This document shows positions 27,627-36,781 of a stretch of 64,000 nt of DNA, piece by piece. The stretch covers positions 1 to 64,000 of the forward strand of contig UQLO01000002.1 in assembly GCA_900541865.1 (NCBI GenBank), given 5' to 3'. The first letter of the stretch is position 1. Every line of letters starts with the position of its first letter. The translations under genes were made by a program, and so were the position numbers. The notes below the pieces were generated by a model that was not told the DNA's origin, searched no databases, and saw only the letters and a list, made by a program, of their open reading frames with translations. The DNA comes from an uncultured Porphyromonadaceae bacterium. GTDB taxonomy: Bacteria; Bacteroidota; Bacteroidia; Bacteroidales; Muribaculaceae.

Positions 27627-28286
27627 TTACTCGTTGACGTAAGGCAGAACTATTTCTCTCCAGAGCAAATAGCCCGGGCCAAGCAGATGCAGTCCGTCGT
27701 TGGTGAGCTCGCGCCTCAGATTGCCCTCCGAATCGCAGAAGGCGCTGTTGAGGTTAATCCAGGTGATGCCCCGACGCTCGGCCATAGGCTGAAGGCGGGC
27801 GTTGATGTCGCGTATCACCTGTTCCTTGCCGTCGAGGCGGTGGTAGCGTTCGAAGGTCTGGTTGATGGGCAGCAGGCTCTGCAGGTAGACTTTAGTGCGG
27901 GGCGACTCGGTCTGAATGCGGCCAACAAGTTTCTCAACCGCCGTGGCTATGGAGTCCGCCGTTAGGTCATGGCTGACGTCGTTGACGCCGATGAGAAGGA
28001 AAATCTTTGCCGGCTGACCCTTCACCACGCAGTCCAGACGCTCGTCGAGGCCCTGCACGATGTCGCCGCTTATGCCGCGGTTGACGACCTTGGGATTGCC
28101 CAGCAGCTCGTGCCACTCGCAGCCGTGGGTGAGGCTGTTGCCGAAGAAGACTATGCTTGTCGAGTCGGTGCCCAGCTCGTTGAAGAGCGAGGCCCGCTGG
28201 TAGTAGCCCTCGCTGTGCTGTGCGGCAGCGCTGCCGCCGCACATAAGAGCGGCGGCGGCGGCCAGTGCGGTCAGGAAGCGTCGCAT
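27627..28286 (-). CDS. Secreted SGNH/GDSL-family esterase
   Basis: 219 residues with a signal peptide (MRRFLTALAAAAALMCGGSAAAQ). The four SGNH blocks are in order: FFGNSLTHG (nucleophile Ser), NRGISGD, GVNDVSHD, and NDGLHLLGPGY (catalytic Asp and His). It is closest in pattern to sialate-O-acetylesterase-like enzymes. Its start overlaps the MurQ stop by one base. In this operon an O-acetyl group on MurNAc or a sugar fragment is a sensible substrate, because acetylation would block amidase and muramidase action; that is inference from context. Confidence 0.85.
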   Translation of the reverse strand: MRRFLTALAAAAALMCGGSAAAQHSEGYYQRASLFNELGTDSTSIVFFGNSLTHGCEWHELLGNPKVVNRGISGDIVQGLDERLDCVVKGQPAKIFLLIGVNDVSHDLTADSIATAVEKLVGRIQTESPRTKVYLQSLLPINQTFERYHRLDGKEQVIRDINARLQPMAERRGITWINLNSAFCDSEGNLRRELTNDGLHLLGPGYLLWREIVLPYVNE

Positions 28287-29113
28287 CAGTCTTCGCTTTC
28301 TATGCCGTTGTAGGCGTCGACGGCTTTTTTAACAGAACCGTGCATCAGCAGCAGGCGTTTTGCCTCGTCGTAGGGAAGTCCCAGTTCGTCGACTATCATA
28401 CGTGTGCCGCGGTCGACGAGCTTGGCGTTGCTGAGCTGCATGTTGACCATCTTGTTGCCCTTGACGCGGCCCATCTTGATCATCACCGAAGTGGTAATCA
28501 TATTGCAGATCATCTTCTGACCCGTGCCGCTCTTCATGCGCGAGCTGCCGGTGACGTATTCCGGACCGACAATCATCTCGATGGCGATGTCGGCGGCCTG
28601 GCTCACGGGAGCGTCGGGATTCGAGGTTATGGCGGCGGTGAGGATGCCGTTTTTGCGGCAGGTCTCCAGTGCGCCGATCACATAGGGCGTTGTGCCCGAG
28701 GCAGCGATGCCGATTACTGTGTCTTTATCGTTGATTCCGAACTGCTGCAGGTCTTTCCAACCCTGTGCGGTATCGTCCTCGGCGTTTTCCACCGGGTTGC
28801 GAAGCGCTGTGTCGCCGCCTGCAATCAGTCCGATTACCCACGAGGGGTCCATGCCGAACGTGGGAGGTATCTCCGAAGCATCGAGCACGCCCAGACGACC
28901 GGAGGTGCCGGCGCCGATGTAGAAGATGCGGCCGCCCTTTTTCATGCGAACCACAATCTCACTTACCAGCTTCTCCACGGCGGGAAGAGCTTTTTCGACG
29001 GCGAGGGCTACCTTTTTGTCCTCAGTGTTGATGTCGTGCAGGATTTCGCCTACCGACTTTTTCTCCAGGTCGTTGTAGAGCGACGACTGTTCGCTTATTT
29101 TTACAAAAGCCAT
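28286..29113 (-). CDS. murQ: N-acetylmuramic acid 6-phosphate etherase MurQ
   Basis: Splits MurNAc-6-phosphate into GlcNAc-6-phosphate and D-lactate in the cytoplasm. The 275 residues carry the SIS-domain and family signatures IGAGTSGRLGVLDASE, ECPPTFG-like EIPPTFG, and the block GPEYVTGSSRMKSGT. Length is slightly under the usual 300, mostly at the C-terminus. It follows the kinase gene by 10 bases, so the kinase product is passed on directly. The D-lactate released would be the substrate of the FAD/Fe-S dehydrogenase encoded three genes upstream. Confidence 0.96.
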   Translation of the reverse strand: MAFVKISEQSSLYNDLEKKSVGEILHDINTEDKKVALAVEKALPAVEKLVSEIVVRMKKGGRIFYIGAGTSGRLGVLDASEIPPTFGMDPSWVIGLIAGGDTALRNPVENAEDDTAQGWKDLQQFGINDKDTVIGIAASGTTPYVIGALETCRKNGILTAAITSNPDAPVSQAADIAIEMIVGPEYVTGSSRMKSGTGQKMICNMITTSVMIKMGRVKGNKMVNMQLSNAKLVDRGTRMIVDELGLPYDEAKRLLLMHGSVKKAVDAYNGIESED

Positions 29114-29123
29114 ATGTAGTGTT

Positions 29124-29972
29124 TTAGTTTGCGTGGAATTTGATCAGACCGTCCATCGGGCTCTTAAGGATGGTACCGATGGTGCAGCCTGCTGCCTTGG
29201 CGGCCTCTTCGAGCACCGGGCGGAAGTAGTAGGCGATGGAACCCACAAAGTTCACGGGATGCTCGGTGGCGCCGGTGTACTGCAGCACGTTGCGCCGGAA
29301 GAATGCCGTGAAGGTGCCCAGCACCATATCGTGGATGGCCGGCACGTCGATATGCTTGGAGATGAAGGGCGTAACAGAGGCCAGGAAGCGGTTTGCCTGC
29401 GGCTCGCGGTATACGCGGCGTATGATGCCCAACAGGTCGAGGTCGTACTCGCTCAAGAACTGAGCGGCAACCTCGGCGGGAAGCTGGTTCTTGAGCACGT
29501 CGCCCAAGAAGAGCTTGCCCAGCACGGCGCCGGAGCCTTCGTCGCCCAGGATAAAGCCCAGAGGCGACACGTTGGCGGCTATGCCTTTGCCGTCGTAGAG
29601 GCACGAGTTGGAGCCCGTGCCCATGATGCAGGCTATGCCGGGCTTGTGGCCGCACAGAGCGCGCGCGGCTGCCAGAAGGTCGCTGTAGACTTCGACAGTC
29701 TTGGCCGACGGTATGTTGGCCTTGATGGCAGTGGCCACGTTGCCGCACACCTCGGCGCTTATGCACCCCGCGCCGTAGAAGTAGACGGCGGTGATGTCGG
29801 CAGCCAGATTATCTATTTCGGGCATCAGCTCCTGGCGGATGCGGTTGCGCATTTCTTCTTCGGTGAGCATCACCGCGTTCATGCCGCAGGTGAATACCTG
29901 CTTTTCGAGTTTATCGTTGTTGAGGACGCACCAGTCGATTTTGGTGCTCCCGCAGTCGGCTACGAGTATCAT
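29124..29972 (-). CDS. murK: BadF/BadG-type sugar kinase, probable MurNAc kinase MurK
   Basis: 282 residues of the ASKHA fold. The N-terminal phosphate loop is DCGSTKIDW (6-14), the second is GTGSNSCLYDG, and GDEGSGAVLG is the adenosine-side motif common to GlcNAc/MurNAc kinases. In Tannerella a homologue in the same setting phosphorylates MurNAc at C6. The gene lies between the putative MurNAc permease MurT, whose stop it overlaps by four bases, and murQ. That position argues for MurNAc as the main substrate; GlcNAc kinase activity is also possible. Confidence 0.87.
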   Translation of the reverse strand: MILVADCGSTKIDWCVLNNDKLEKQVFTCGMNAVMLTEEEMRNRIRQELMPEIDNLAADITAVYFYGAGCISAEVCGNVATAIKANIPSAKTVEVYSDLLAAARALCGHKPGIACIMGTGSNSCLYDGKGIAANVSPLGFILGDEGSGAVLGKLFLGDVLKNQLPAEVAAQFLSEYDLDLLGIIRRVYREPQANRFLASVTPFISKHIDVPAIHDMVLGTFTAFFRRNVLQYTGATEHPVNFVGSIAYYFRPVLEEAAKAAGCTIGTILKSPMDGLIKFHAN

Positions 29973-31177
29973 ATCTTGATGTAAATTTTCTTTTTATACA
30001 GTATTAGACCTATGCACCAGTTGAGTGCTACGAAGATTAAAGCGAAGAAGAGCGACGCAAGGGTGTCGTTGCCGCCACAAAGCGGAACAAGGCAGTCGCG
30101 GTAGGCAAGGGCCTTCAGGCTCGTCCAGCCGGCGGCGGCTGTCGAGCTGGGTATATGGAGGCCGCCGATGAGTATGCTCAGCACCGCGCCAAGGCAGTAC
30201 ATGAACAGCGGGTTGATGCCGAACACTTCGAAGAAGCGGCACCAGCGGCGATGGCCCTTGATGTCGATGATCCAGATGAGCAGGCCCAGGAAGCTGCTGG
30301 CAAGTCCGCACGTGGTGAGCACGAAGGTCGGCGACCACACTTTCTTGTTGATGGGCATACCGTAGTCGAGCAGAAAGCCCGCGAAGGTGAGAATCACGCC
30401 CACGATGAAGAGCGAGTTGATGCGCTTTTCGTTGTCCTTGGTGCGCAGCAGCAGGCCGCCGCACATAAAGCCGATGAGCATGTGGGCTATCGAAGGCACC
30501 GTACTCAGCAGGCCCTCGGGGTCGAAGGCAAGGCGAACGCCGCCCACGGTGTCGTGGTACATATGGTTCTCGCCCAGCACGCGGTGGTCGACAATAGAAA
30601 TCACGTTGCGGTCGGAAAACTCAAAGCCATTGCCGCACAGAAGGGCGATGCCGTAGGCAACAAGAAGAGCGCCCACAACCCAAGGCAGCCCACGTTTGGG
30701 CACAAGCAGGGCAATGGTTGCGCCCACGCCGTAGCATATGGCCAGACGGGGCATCACTCCGAGTATTCGGATGTCGCCGAAGTTGAAAATGGCTTGCCAG
30801 ATGGTCTTCTCGGTGTTGTACAGTCCGCCCAACAGCCGTGCGAACCACGCTATGCCGATGCCGATGGCAAATATCACCACAGAACGCCGCAGTATCTTCC
30901 AAAACGACGCCCACGTGAAGGCGAAGTCATATTTACGCAGCGAAAAGTATGTCGACACGCCCATGATGAACATAAAGAACGGGAACACGAGGTCCGTAGG
31001 TGTCAGTCCGTTCCATTCCGCGTGAGCAAGCGGTGGGTATATATGCCCCCACGAGCCCGGGTTGTTCACCAATATCATGCCCGCAATGGTGATACCGCGC
31101 AGTATGTCCAGCGCCAGGAGGCGTCCTCCGCCCTTTTTGGGCGTTGTGGCCGCTGCTGCAGTGTCAGTTTTTTTCAT
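29969..31177 (-). CDS. murT: DUF5009/HGSNAT-like membrane protein, probable MurNAc transporter MurT
   Basis: 402 residues with about ten to eleven hydrophobic helices and a short polar N-terminus. The opening LALDILRGITIAGMILVNNPGSW is the hallmark of the DUF5009/YeiB-HGSNAT group, where a related human enzyme acetylates heparan glucosamine across a membrane. In Tannerella forsythia the homologue MurT was shown to be needed for MurNAc uptake. Its place directly before murK and murQ supports the same role here. Whether it moves the sugar alone or couples uptake with acyl transfer cannot be read from the sequence. Confidence 0.8.
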   Translation of the reverse strand: MKKTDTAAAATTPKKGGGRLLALDILRGITIAGMILVNNPGSWGHIYPPLAHAEWNGLTPTDLVFPFFMFIMGVSTYFSLRKYDFAFTWASFWKILRRSVVIFAIGIGIAWFARLLGGLYNTEKTIWQAIFNFGDIRILGVMPRLAICYGVGATIALLVPKRGLPWVVGALLVAYGIALLCGNGFEFSDRNVISIVDHRVLGENHMYHDTVGGVRLAFDPEGLLSTVPSIAHMLIGFMCGGLLLRTKDNEKRINSLFIVGVILTFAGFLLDYGMPINKKVWSPTFVLTTCGLASSFLGLLIWIIDIKGHRRWCRFFEVFGINPLFMYCLGAVLSILIGGLHIPSSTAAAGWTSLKALAYRDCLVPLCGGNDTLASLFFALIFVALNWCIGLILYKKKIYIKI

Positions 31178-31217
31178 TGCTGTGATAGATTTTGTGTAAT
31201 AGGTTTATTATGTCGTT

Positions 31218-34019
31218 TTACAGTTCAGGTTCGCTGGCCTCGTGCACCAGGTAAGCAATCGACTTGTAGGTGATGCCGGAGTTGGTGGTGAGGCCGATTT
31301 CGCAGGTCCGGGAGTTGGAGTAGCCCTCGGTGGCGCCGGAAGCCTCGATGGCCGGCCGAAGCTTGCGAAGTCCCCATGCATTGAGTTCCGGAACGGTGAA
31401 GCCCTTGTCGCCGGCAAAGCCGCAGCAGCCTATTTCGGCCGGTACTACTACCTTCTTTACGCATAGGTTTGCCAACCCGACAATTTTTTCGGCAAGTCCC
31501 ATTCGGCGGCTCGAGCACGTGATGTGCACGGCCACGGTGCGGTCCAGGCGCTTCAGCTTAAGCCGAGGAACAAGGTAGTCGAGGATGAACTCGGCCGGCT
31601 CGTGGAGCGTCATGCTCTTTATGTGGTCGCGCATGCGGTGCAGGCACGGACTCTGGTCGCAAACCACCGGCAACTTGCCTCCCTCGGAGGCTATGGCCAG
31701 GGCGGCTTCCAGCTCGGCGGTCTTGGCGTCGGCGATATCCGGCATGCCCTTGCTCTCCCAGATCATACCGCAGCAGAGGTTCTTGAGGTTGGCCGGGAAG
31801 ATTACATCGTAGCCGGCCCGGTGGCAGAGGTCGACAAAGACGTCGGCCAGCGGCTTGGTGCGGCCCTCGGCCTCTTCTTCCGGTCCCATCACGCGGTTGA
31901 GACACGACGGGAAGTAGACCAGACGCGGCTTTTCGCCCTCCGGAGCATCGGAAGCGAGGTGGTGGGGATAGAATGGCTTTGGCAGCGAAGGAGTCCACAG
32001 CGGCAGCCCCAGTTTGTGAAGATTGCGGCCCACTACGGTAACACCCTTGTCGCCCAGCACCTTGTGTGCGATATTGGCCACGCCTAAGGTGGCGCGAACG
32101 CCGTTGCTGATGCCGCTGAGGTGCTTGGCGGTCCAGGACCCTATGCGGTGGCCCCCCGACGAGAGGTTGCGCTCGCGGATGTCGTGGATGAGGTCGGCCG
32201 TATTGATGTGCATAGGGCACGATGTGCTGCACAGGCCGTCGCCGGCGCAGGTTTCGTTGCCGTAGTAGCGGAATTCCTTCTCCATCTCGGCCAGACGCGC
32301 CGGGTCTTCGCCGGTGGCGCGAAGGCGCGAAATCTCGCGCTGGGTCACTATTCGCTGTCGTGCCGACAAGGTCAGGCCGCAGCTCACACAGTTTACCTCG
32401 CAGAATCCGCACTCTATGCATTTGTCGACGTGCGGGTCGCACACCGGCAGCGGCTTCATGCCGTGCACATAGCACTCCGGGTCGTCGTTGAAAATCACGC
32501 CCGGATTGAGCAGTCCGGCCGGATCGAAAGCCTTCTTGAGGCGTTTCATCATGCCCCAGGCCTTGGCGCCCCACTCCGACTCCACGAAGGGAGCCATATT
32601 GCGGCCGGTGCCGTGCTCTGCCTTCAGCGACCCCTTGTAGCGGTTCACCACCAGGTCCTCGATGCGCAGCATAAGGTGCTTGTACTTCTCGATTTCCTCG
32701 GCAGTGTCGAAGCTCTGGGCTATGATAAAGTGGTAGTTGCCCTCCAGAGCATGTCCATAGATGCAGGCGTCGTCGTAGCCGCACTCCTCAAGCAGCGAAG
32801 ACAGCTCGGAGGTGGCCGCCGGAAGGTCTTCGATGTGGAAAGCGATGTCCTCGATAAGCACTGTGGTGCCCGCCGGACGCATACCGCCCACAGTGGGGAA
32901 TATGCCCGAGCGTATCAGCCACCATTTTTCGACCTCGGCCTTGTCGGTGGAGAATCGGGGTTCGCCGTGCGTCTTGAAGCGATGCAGTATCTCCAGCGTG
33001 GCGGCCACGTTGGCCTCCAGTTGCTCTTTGGTGTCGGCCTCGGTCTGAATCAGCAGTGCGGTGAGACCCTCGCCGGTGGTGTCGTGCACCGACGCGAGGC
33101 TCTTCTTGTCGAGCATCTCGCAGGCCTGGATGGGAGCCTCCTTGCGCATGGCCACCACGGCGTGGCAGGCTTCCGGCATGGTGTCGAAGTAGACCATCGC
33201 CGAGGCCGTGAAGGGATGCTGGGCCTCGGTGTTGACGCTGACCTCGCTGATGAAGGCCAGTGTGCCCTCGCTGCCCACCAGGCAGTGGGCCATTATCTCG
33301 AACGGGTCGTCGAAGATGATGAAAGGCAGCAGGTTGAGGCCCGTGACGTTCTTGATGGAGTATTTTCGGCGTATAAGGGCCGTAAGCTCCTCGTCGGCGG
33401 CTATGTCGGCGCGTATGGACTCTATTTCGGCCAGAGTGTCGGCGTGCGTTTCGGCAAAAGCCTCGCGAGAGGCCTTGTCGGATGTGTCGAGCACGGTGCC
33501 GTCGGCCAGCACCATACGTATGGAGCGGAGCACGCGGTCCGAGTTGGCGTGAGTGCCGCACTTCATGCCGGAGGCGTTGTTGGCCACTATGCCCCCCACC
33601 ATGGCACTCTTCTTGGAGGCAGGGTCCGGCGAAAACACTCGGCCGTAGGGCGCCAGTATTTCGCTTACGCGGGCACCTATTATGCCGGGCTGCAGAGCGA
33701 TGGCGTGGGCTTCGGGGTCCAGAAGACGATATTTCTCCCAGCTCTTGCCGGCTACCAGCAGTATGGAGTCGGTGATAGCCTGTCCGGAGAGGCTGGTGCC
33801 GGCGGCGCGGAAGGTCACCGGCAGCCCCAGAGCGGAAGCGGTGCGAAGCACGGTCTGCACCTCCCGCTCGTCGGCCGCGCGCACCACCACTTTGGGCAGA
33901 AGGCGGTAGAAACCGGCGTCGGTGCCCCATGCTAATGTGCGCAGAGGGTCGGTGTAGATTCTCTTGCGGTCTACGGTGCCACTTATTTCTTTTACGAAAC
34001 GGGAGTATGCTGAGTCCAT
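31218..34019 (-). CDS. FAD-linked oxidase with 4Fe-4S and CCG domains, probable D-lactate dehydrogenase
   Basis: 933 residues, the GlcD/Dld-type layout fused to an iron-sulfur reductase half. The FAD-binding region has RAAGTSLSGQAITDS (71-85) and GSEGTLAFISEV; the oxidase C-terminal domain ends with AEHGTGRNMAPFVE. Then two 4Fe-4S motifs: CIECGFCEVNC and CAGDGLCSTSCP. The end carries two cysteine-rich CCG repeats, NLCCGMIWE and GCCGFAGDKGF. Relatives oxidise D-lactate, glycolate or D-2-hydroxyglutarate and pass electrons to the quinone pool. Because MurQ in the same operon releases D-lactate, D-lactate is the best guess. Gaps to its neighbours are only 34 and 40 bases. Confidence 0.85.
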   Translation of the reverse strand: MDSAYSRFVKEISGTVDRKRIYTDPLRTLAWGTDAGFYRLLPKVVVRAADEREVQTVLRTASALGLPVTFRAAGTSLSGQAITDSILLVAGKSWEKYRLLDPEAHAIALQPGIIGARVSEILAPYGRVFSPDPASKKSAMVGGIVANNASGMKCGTHANSDRVLRSIRMVLADGTVLDTSDKASREAFAETHADTLAEIESIRADIAADEELTALIRRKYSIKNVTGLNLLPFIIFDDPFEIMAHCLVGSEGTLAFISEVSVNTEAQHPFTASAMVYFDTMPEACHAVVAMRKEAPIQACEMLDKKSLASVHDTTGEGLTALLIQTEADTKEQLEANVAATLEILHRFKTHGEPRFSTDKAEVEKWWLIRSGIFPTVGGMRPAGTTVLIEDIAFHIEDLPAATSELSSLLEECGYDDACIYGHALEGNYHFIIAQSFDTAEEIEKYKHLMLRIEDLVVNRYKGSLKAEHGTGRNMAPFVESEWGAKAWGMMKRLKKAFDPAGLLNPGVIFNDDPECYVHGMKPLPVCDPHVDKCIECGFCEVNCVSCGLTLSARQRIVTQREISRLRATGEDPARLAEMEKEFRYYGNETCAGDGLCSTSCPMHINTADLIHDIRERNLSSGGHRIGSWTAKHLSGISNGVRATLGVANIAHKVLGDKGVTVVGRNLHKLGLPLWTPSLPKPFYPHHLASDAPEGEKPRLVYFPSCLNRVMGPEEEAEGRTKPLADVFVDLCHRAGYDVIFPANLKNLCCGMIWESKGMPDIADAKTAELEAALAIASEGGKLPVVCDQSPCLHRMRDHIKSMTLHEPAEFILDYLVPRLKLKRLDRTVAVHITCSSRRMGLAEKIVGLANLCVKKVVVPAEIGCCGFAGDKGFTVPELNAWGLRKLRPAIEASGATEGYSNSRTCEIGLTTNSGITYKSIAYLVHEASEPEL

Positions 34020-34053
34020 GCTGTAGCGGATATGGTATCAGGTCAGCGCGTTG

Positions 34054-35286
34054 TCACTGATAAAGTTTGTACTTGGCGGAAGCGGCGCGGAAGGGCTCCA
34101 CGTCCTTGTTCCAATAGTCGACTATGTCGGCCACGCGATAGTTCTCGCCGAAGCGGCGGCGTATTTCGCGGGAGCCGGTAACCTTGTCGAACATCTTAAG
34201 ACGAGCTGCCGGAGCAACGTCGAAGGCCTTGTGGTCGGGATAGAGGCGTGCTATCTCTTCCATCACATAGAACTGAGTGAGGCTCAGGTTTGCGGCCTCC
34301 TTGTCGGTGAGGTAGAACTCCACACCGCCCATGTTCTGGCCCTTGCCGAAGGCATAGAATGGCTTGATGTGGATGGGACGGAAGCGTACACCGGGTATAT
34401 TGCGCTCGTTGAGGGCGTTGCAGAGGGTGTCGGCGTCGACCCACTCGGCGCAGAAGAGTTTGAAAGGCTCGGTATAGCCCACGCCTATGTTCATATAGTC
34501 CAGCTCGCCCAAGATGCCGCTCATCGGATAGTAGAGCGACGTTTCAGGAACCGGCATATGGGGCGACGGGAGCACCCAGGGCATACCGGTGGCGCGGAAG
34601 TCCATGCTGCGGTTATAGCCCTCCATGGGAACTACGGTGAGGTCTACTTTCTGTCCGCCGCCCAGCAGGCCCTCCTCGTTGAGGTACTGCGCGAGCTCGC
34701 CGGGGGTCAGGCCGTAGAGATAGGGAATGGCAAACTGGCTAACGAAGGAGAAGCAGCTGTCCTCGACCACATTGCCCTCTATCTTGTCGCCGCCGATGGG
34801 GTTGGGGCGGTCGAGCACCATGAACTGCTTGCCGTTTTCGGCGCATGCTTCCATCGCCTTGCCCATGGTGGAAATGAAGGTGAACGAGCGGCAGCCGTTG
34901 TCCTGGATGTCGTAGACCAGAACATCGATGTCGGCCAGCTGCTCCGGAGTGGGCTTGTAGTCGCCGCCGCCGTAGATAGAGTAGATGGTCACGCCCGTGG
35001 CCGGATCGACGGCATTGTCGACGTGGGCGCCGGCGTAGACGTCGCCGCGAACGCCGTGTTCGGGAGCATAGAGTGCGTTCAGAGTCACCCCGGGAGCCTC
35101 GTGGAGGATGTCGATGGTGCTCTTGAGATTGTTGTCGATGCCCGTGGGGTTAGTGATAAGGCCCACGCGCTTGCCCTGCAGACCCTCGAAATTGCGGTCG
35201 CGGAGCACCTCGATGCCCGGCTTGACCTGTGCGGTGCCTGCCAGAGCGGCGCCCACAAGAAGTATGGTTGCTAATGTATGTTTCAT
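34054..35286 (-). CDS. namZ: Exo-beta-N-acetylmuramidase NamZ (GH171, DUF1343)
   Basis: Removes MurNAc from the non-reducing end of murein fragments. 410 residues from the ATG at 35286, which gives a good signal peptide (MKHTLATILLVGAALAGTAQ). DUF1343 signatures are present: GKRVGLITNPTGID, LYAPEHGVRGD, VYDIQDNGCRSFTF, and VLDRPNPIGGD. The frame is open upstream, but that part overlaps the ampG stop region and lacks a signal peptide. It lies 13 bases after ampG and directly before the D-lactate dehydrogenase gene. Its product, free MurNAc, is the expected cargo of MurT. Confidence 0.93.
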   Translation of the reverse strand: MKHTLATILLVGAALAGTAQVKPGIEVLRDRNFEGLQGKRVGLITNPTGIDNNLKSTIDILHEAPGVTLNALYAPEHGVRGDVYAGAHVDNAVDPATGVTIYSIYGGGDYKPTPEQLADIDVLVYDIQDNGCRSFTFISTMGKAMEACAENGKQFMVLDRPNPIGGDKIEGNVVEDSCFSFVSQFAIPYLYGLTPGELAQYLNEEGLLGGGQKVDLTVVPMEGYNRSMDFRATGMPWVLPSPHMPVPETSLYYPMSGILGELDYMNIGVGYTEPFKLFCAEWVDADTLCNALNERNIPGVRFRPIHIKPFYAFGKGQNMGGVEFYLTDKEAANLSLTQFYVMEEIARLYPDHKAFDVAPAARLKMFDKVTGSREIRRRFGENYRVADIVDYWNKDVEPFRAASAKYKLYQ

Positions 35287-35299
35287 AGATAAGATGATG

Positions 35300-36709
35300 T
35301 TAAACTTCGATGTCCTCCTCGATATTCTCCTCGGCGACCTTGTTTTTGGGCGAGGGACCGCCTTCGCGGTTCTTGCGGCCATAGTTGGGGTCGATGTGGG
35401 GATAGACAAGAGCCGTCACGCCCCAGGTGGCGAAGGTGCAGGCCAGCACATACCAGAAGAAGCCGTTGTAGCCCAGCTGTTCCTGAACCCAACCGGCTAT
35501 CATGCCCGGAAGCATCATACCCAGAGCCATGAAGGCCGTGCAGATGGCATAGTGCGACGTCTTGTAGGGGCCGTCGGCAAAGTACATCATGAAGAGCATG
35601 AAGGCCGTGAAGCCGAAGCCGTAGCCGAACTGGTCGATGAAGACGCAGGCGTAGATGGCAAGGCTGCCTCCAAGGGTATTGACATCCGGCTCGAAGTAGC
35701 TCAAAAGGATGTACACGATGGAGTTCAGCGAGATGCACAGCGCCATTGGCCATATCCATTTCTTCAGGCCGCCCGCCGATGCGCAGATGCCGCCTATGAT
35801 ACCGCCCACGGTGAGGCCGATCACGCCGATAGTGCCGTAGGCAAGTCCTACCTGCGCTGTGGTCAGACCAAGACCGCCTACACTCTGCGGGTCAACGAGG
35901 AAGGGTTGTATGAGCTTGATGAGCTGGGCCTCCGGCAGGCGGTAAAGAAGCATGAAGAGCACTGCGATGACCACGTATTTTTTCTTGAAGAATGTGGCGA
36001 AAGAGTCACCGAACGAACGCACCACCGCGCCAACGCCACTCTTGCCGGAAGCGTCGACGGCAGGTTTGTCGCTTTTAGGATAAGGAAGTATGAAAAGGTG
36101 GTAGACCGAAACGATGCCGAAGAATACGGCCATGCAGGCAAATGTCGTTATCCAGGCCTTAGGAATGTTGTTCATGCTCACCTCAAGGTAGCCGGCAAGG
36201 GCAACAAGACCGCCCTGACCGAGAATGGAGGCACAGCGGTAGAAGGTGGAACGGATTCCCACAAAGAGGCTTTGCTCGTTGGTGTTCAGGGCAAGCATAT
36301 AGAAGCCGTCCGAAGCAATGTCGTGCGTGGCCGAGGCGAAGGCCATAACCCAGAAGATGGCAAGGCAAAGCGTAAACAGGTTCACCGGCGTATTGCCTAA
36401 TGCGAGCTCGTTGACGTTCGGCATCGGAATGGTGAAAGCCACGCCGGCAAGGGCCAGGGTGACGATGATCTGCATGGCCACCGTCCACCAGCGCTTGGTT
36501 TTGATAACGTCGACAATGGGGCTCCAGAAGGGCTTGATGACCCATGGCAGGTAAAGCCAGCCGGTGTAGAGGGCTATGTCGGCATTCGACATTCCCAGAC
36601 GCTTGAACATCATCACCGAGATCATGTTCACGGCAAAGTATGGTATACCCTGGGCAAAGTAGAGGGTCGGGATCCACGCCCACGGGTTCCTTTTTGCAGG
36701 ATGATTCAT
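35300..36709 (-). CDS. ampG: AmpG-family muropeptide permease (MFS)
   Basis: 469 residues with about twelve membrane helices. The N-terminus NPWAWIPTLYFAQGIPYFAV and the following block LYLPWVIKPFWSPIVD are characteristic of AmpG, which imports anhydro- or disaccharide muropeptides across the inner membrane. A central cytoplasmic loop (around KSDKPAVDASGKSG) and a charged tail with EENIEEDIEV are visible. It is followed by namZ 13 bases later and preceded by the SpoIID/LytB gene 72 bases upstream. Having both AmpG and MurT suggests uptake of both disaccharide and monosaccharide fragments. Confidence 0.9.
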   Translation of the reverse strand: MNHPAKRNPWAWIPTLYFAQGIPYFAVNMISVMMFKRLGMSNADIALYTGWLYLPWVIKPFWSPIVDVIKTKRWWTVAMQIIVTLALAGVAFTIPMPNVNELALGNTPVNLFTLCLAIFWVMAFASATHDIASDGFYMLALNTNEQSLFVGIRSTFYRCASILGQGGLVALAGYLEVSMNNIPKAWITTFACMAVFFGIVSVYHLFILPYPKSDKPAVDASGKSGVGAVVRSFGDSFATFFKKKYVVIAVLFMLLYRLPEAQLIKLIQPFLVDPQSVGGLGLTTAQVGLAYGTIGVIGLTVGGIIGGICASAGGLKKWIWPMALCISLNSIVYILLSYFEPDVNTLGGSLAIYACVFIDQFGYGFGFTAFMLFMMYFADGPYKTSHYAICTAFMALGMMLPGMIAGWVQEQLGYNGFFWYVLACTFATWGVTALVYPHIDPNYGRKNREGGPSPKNKVAEENIEEDIEV

Positions 36710-36781
36710 TTGCTTGTGTTGATTGGTTTAGAACTTAGGTTGCGGCCGGACGGGACGCCTGCCCTGCCCGACCGGTTTGGA

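Noticed and set aside
32121..33935. 604-codon open frame opposite the FAD/Fe-S dehydrogenase
   Set aside because: Mirror frame; the minus strand has FAD, 4Fe-4S and CCG motifs.
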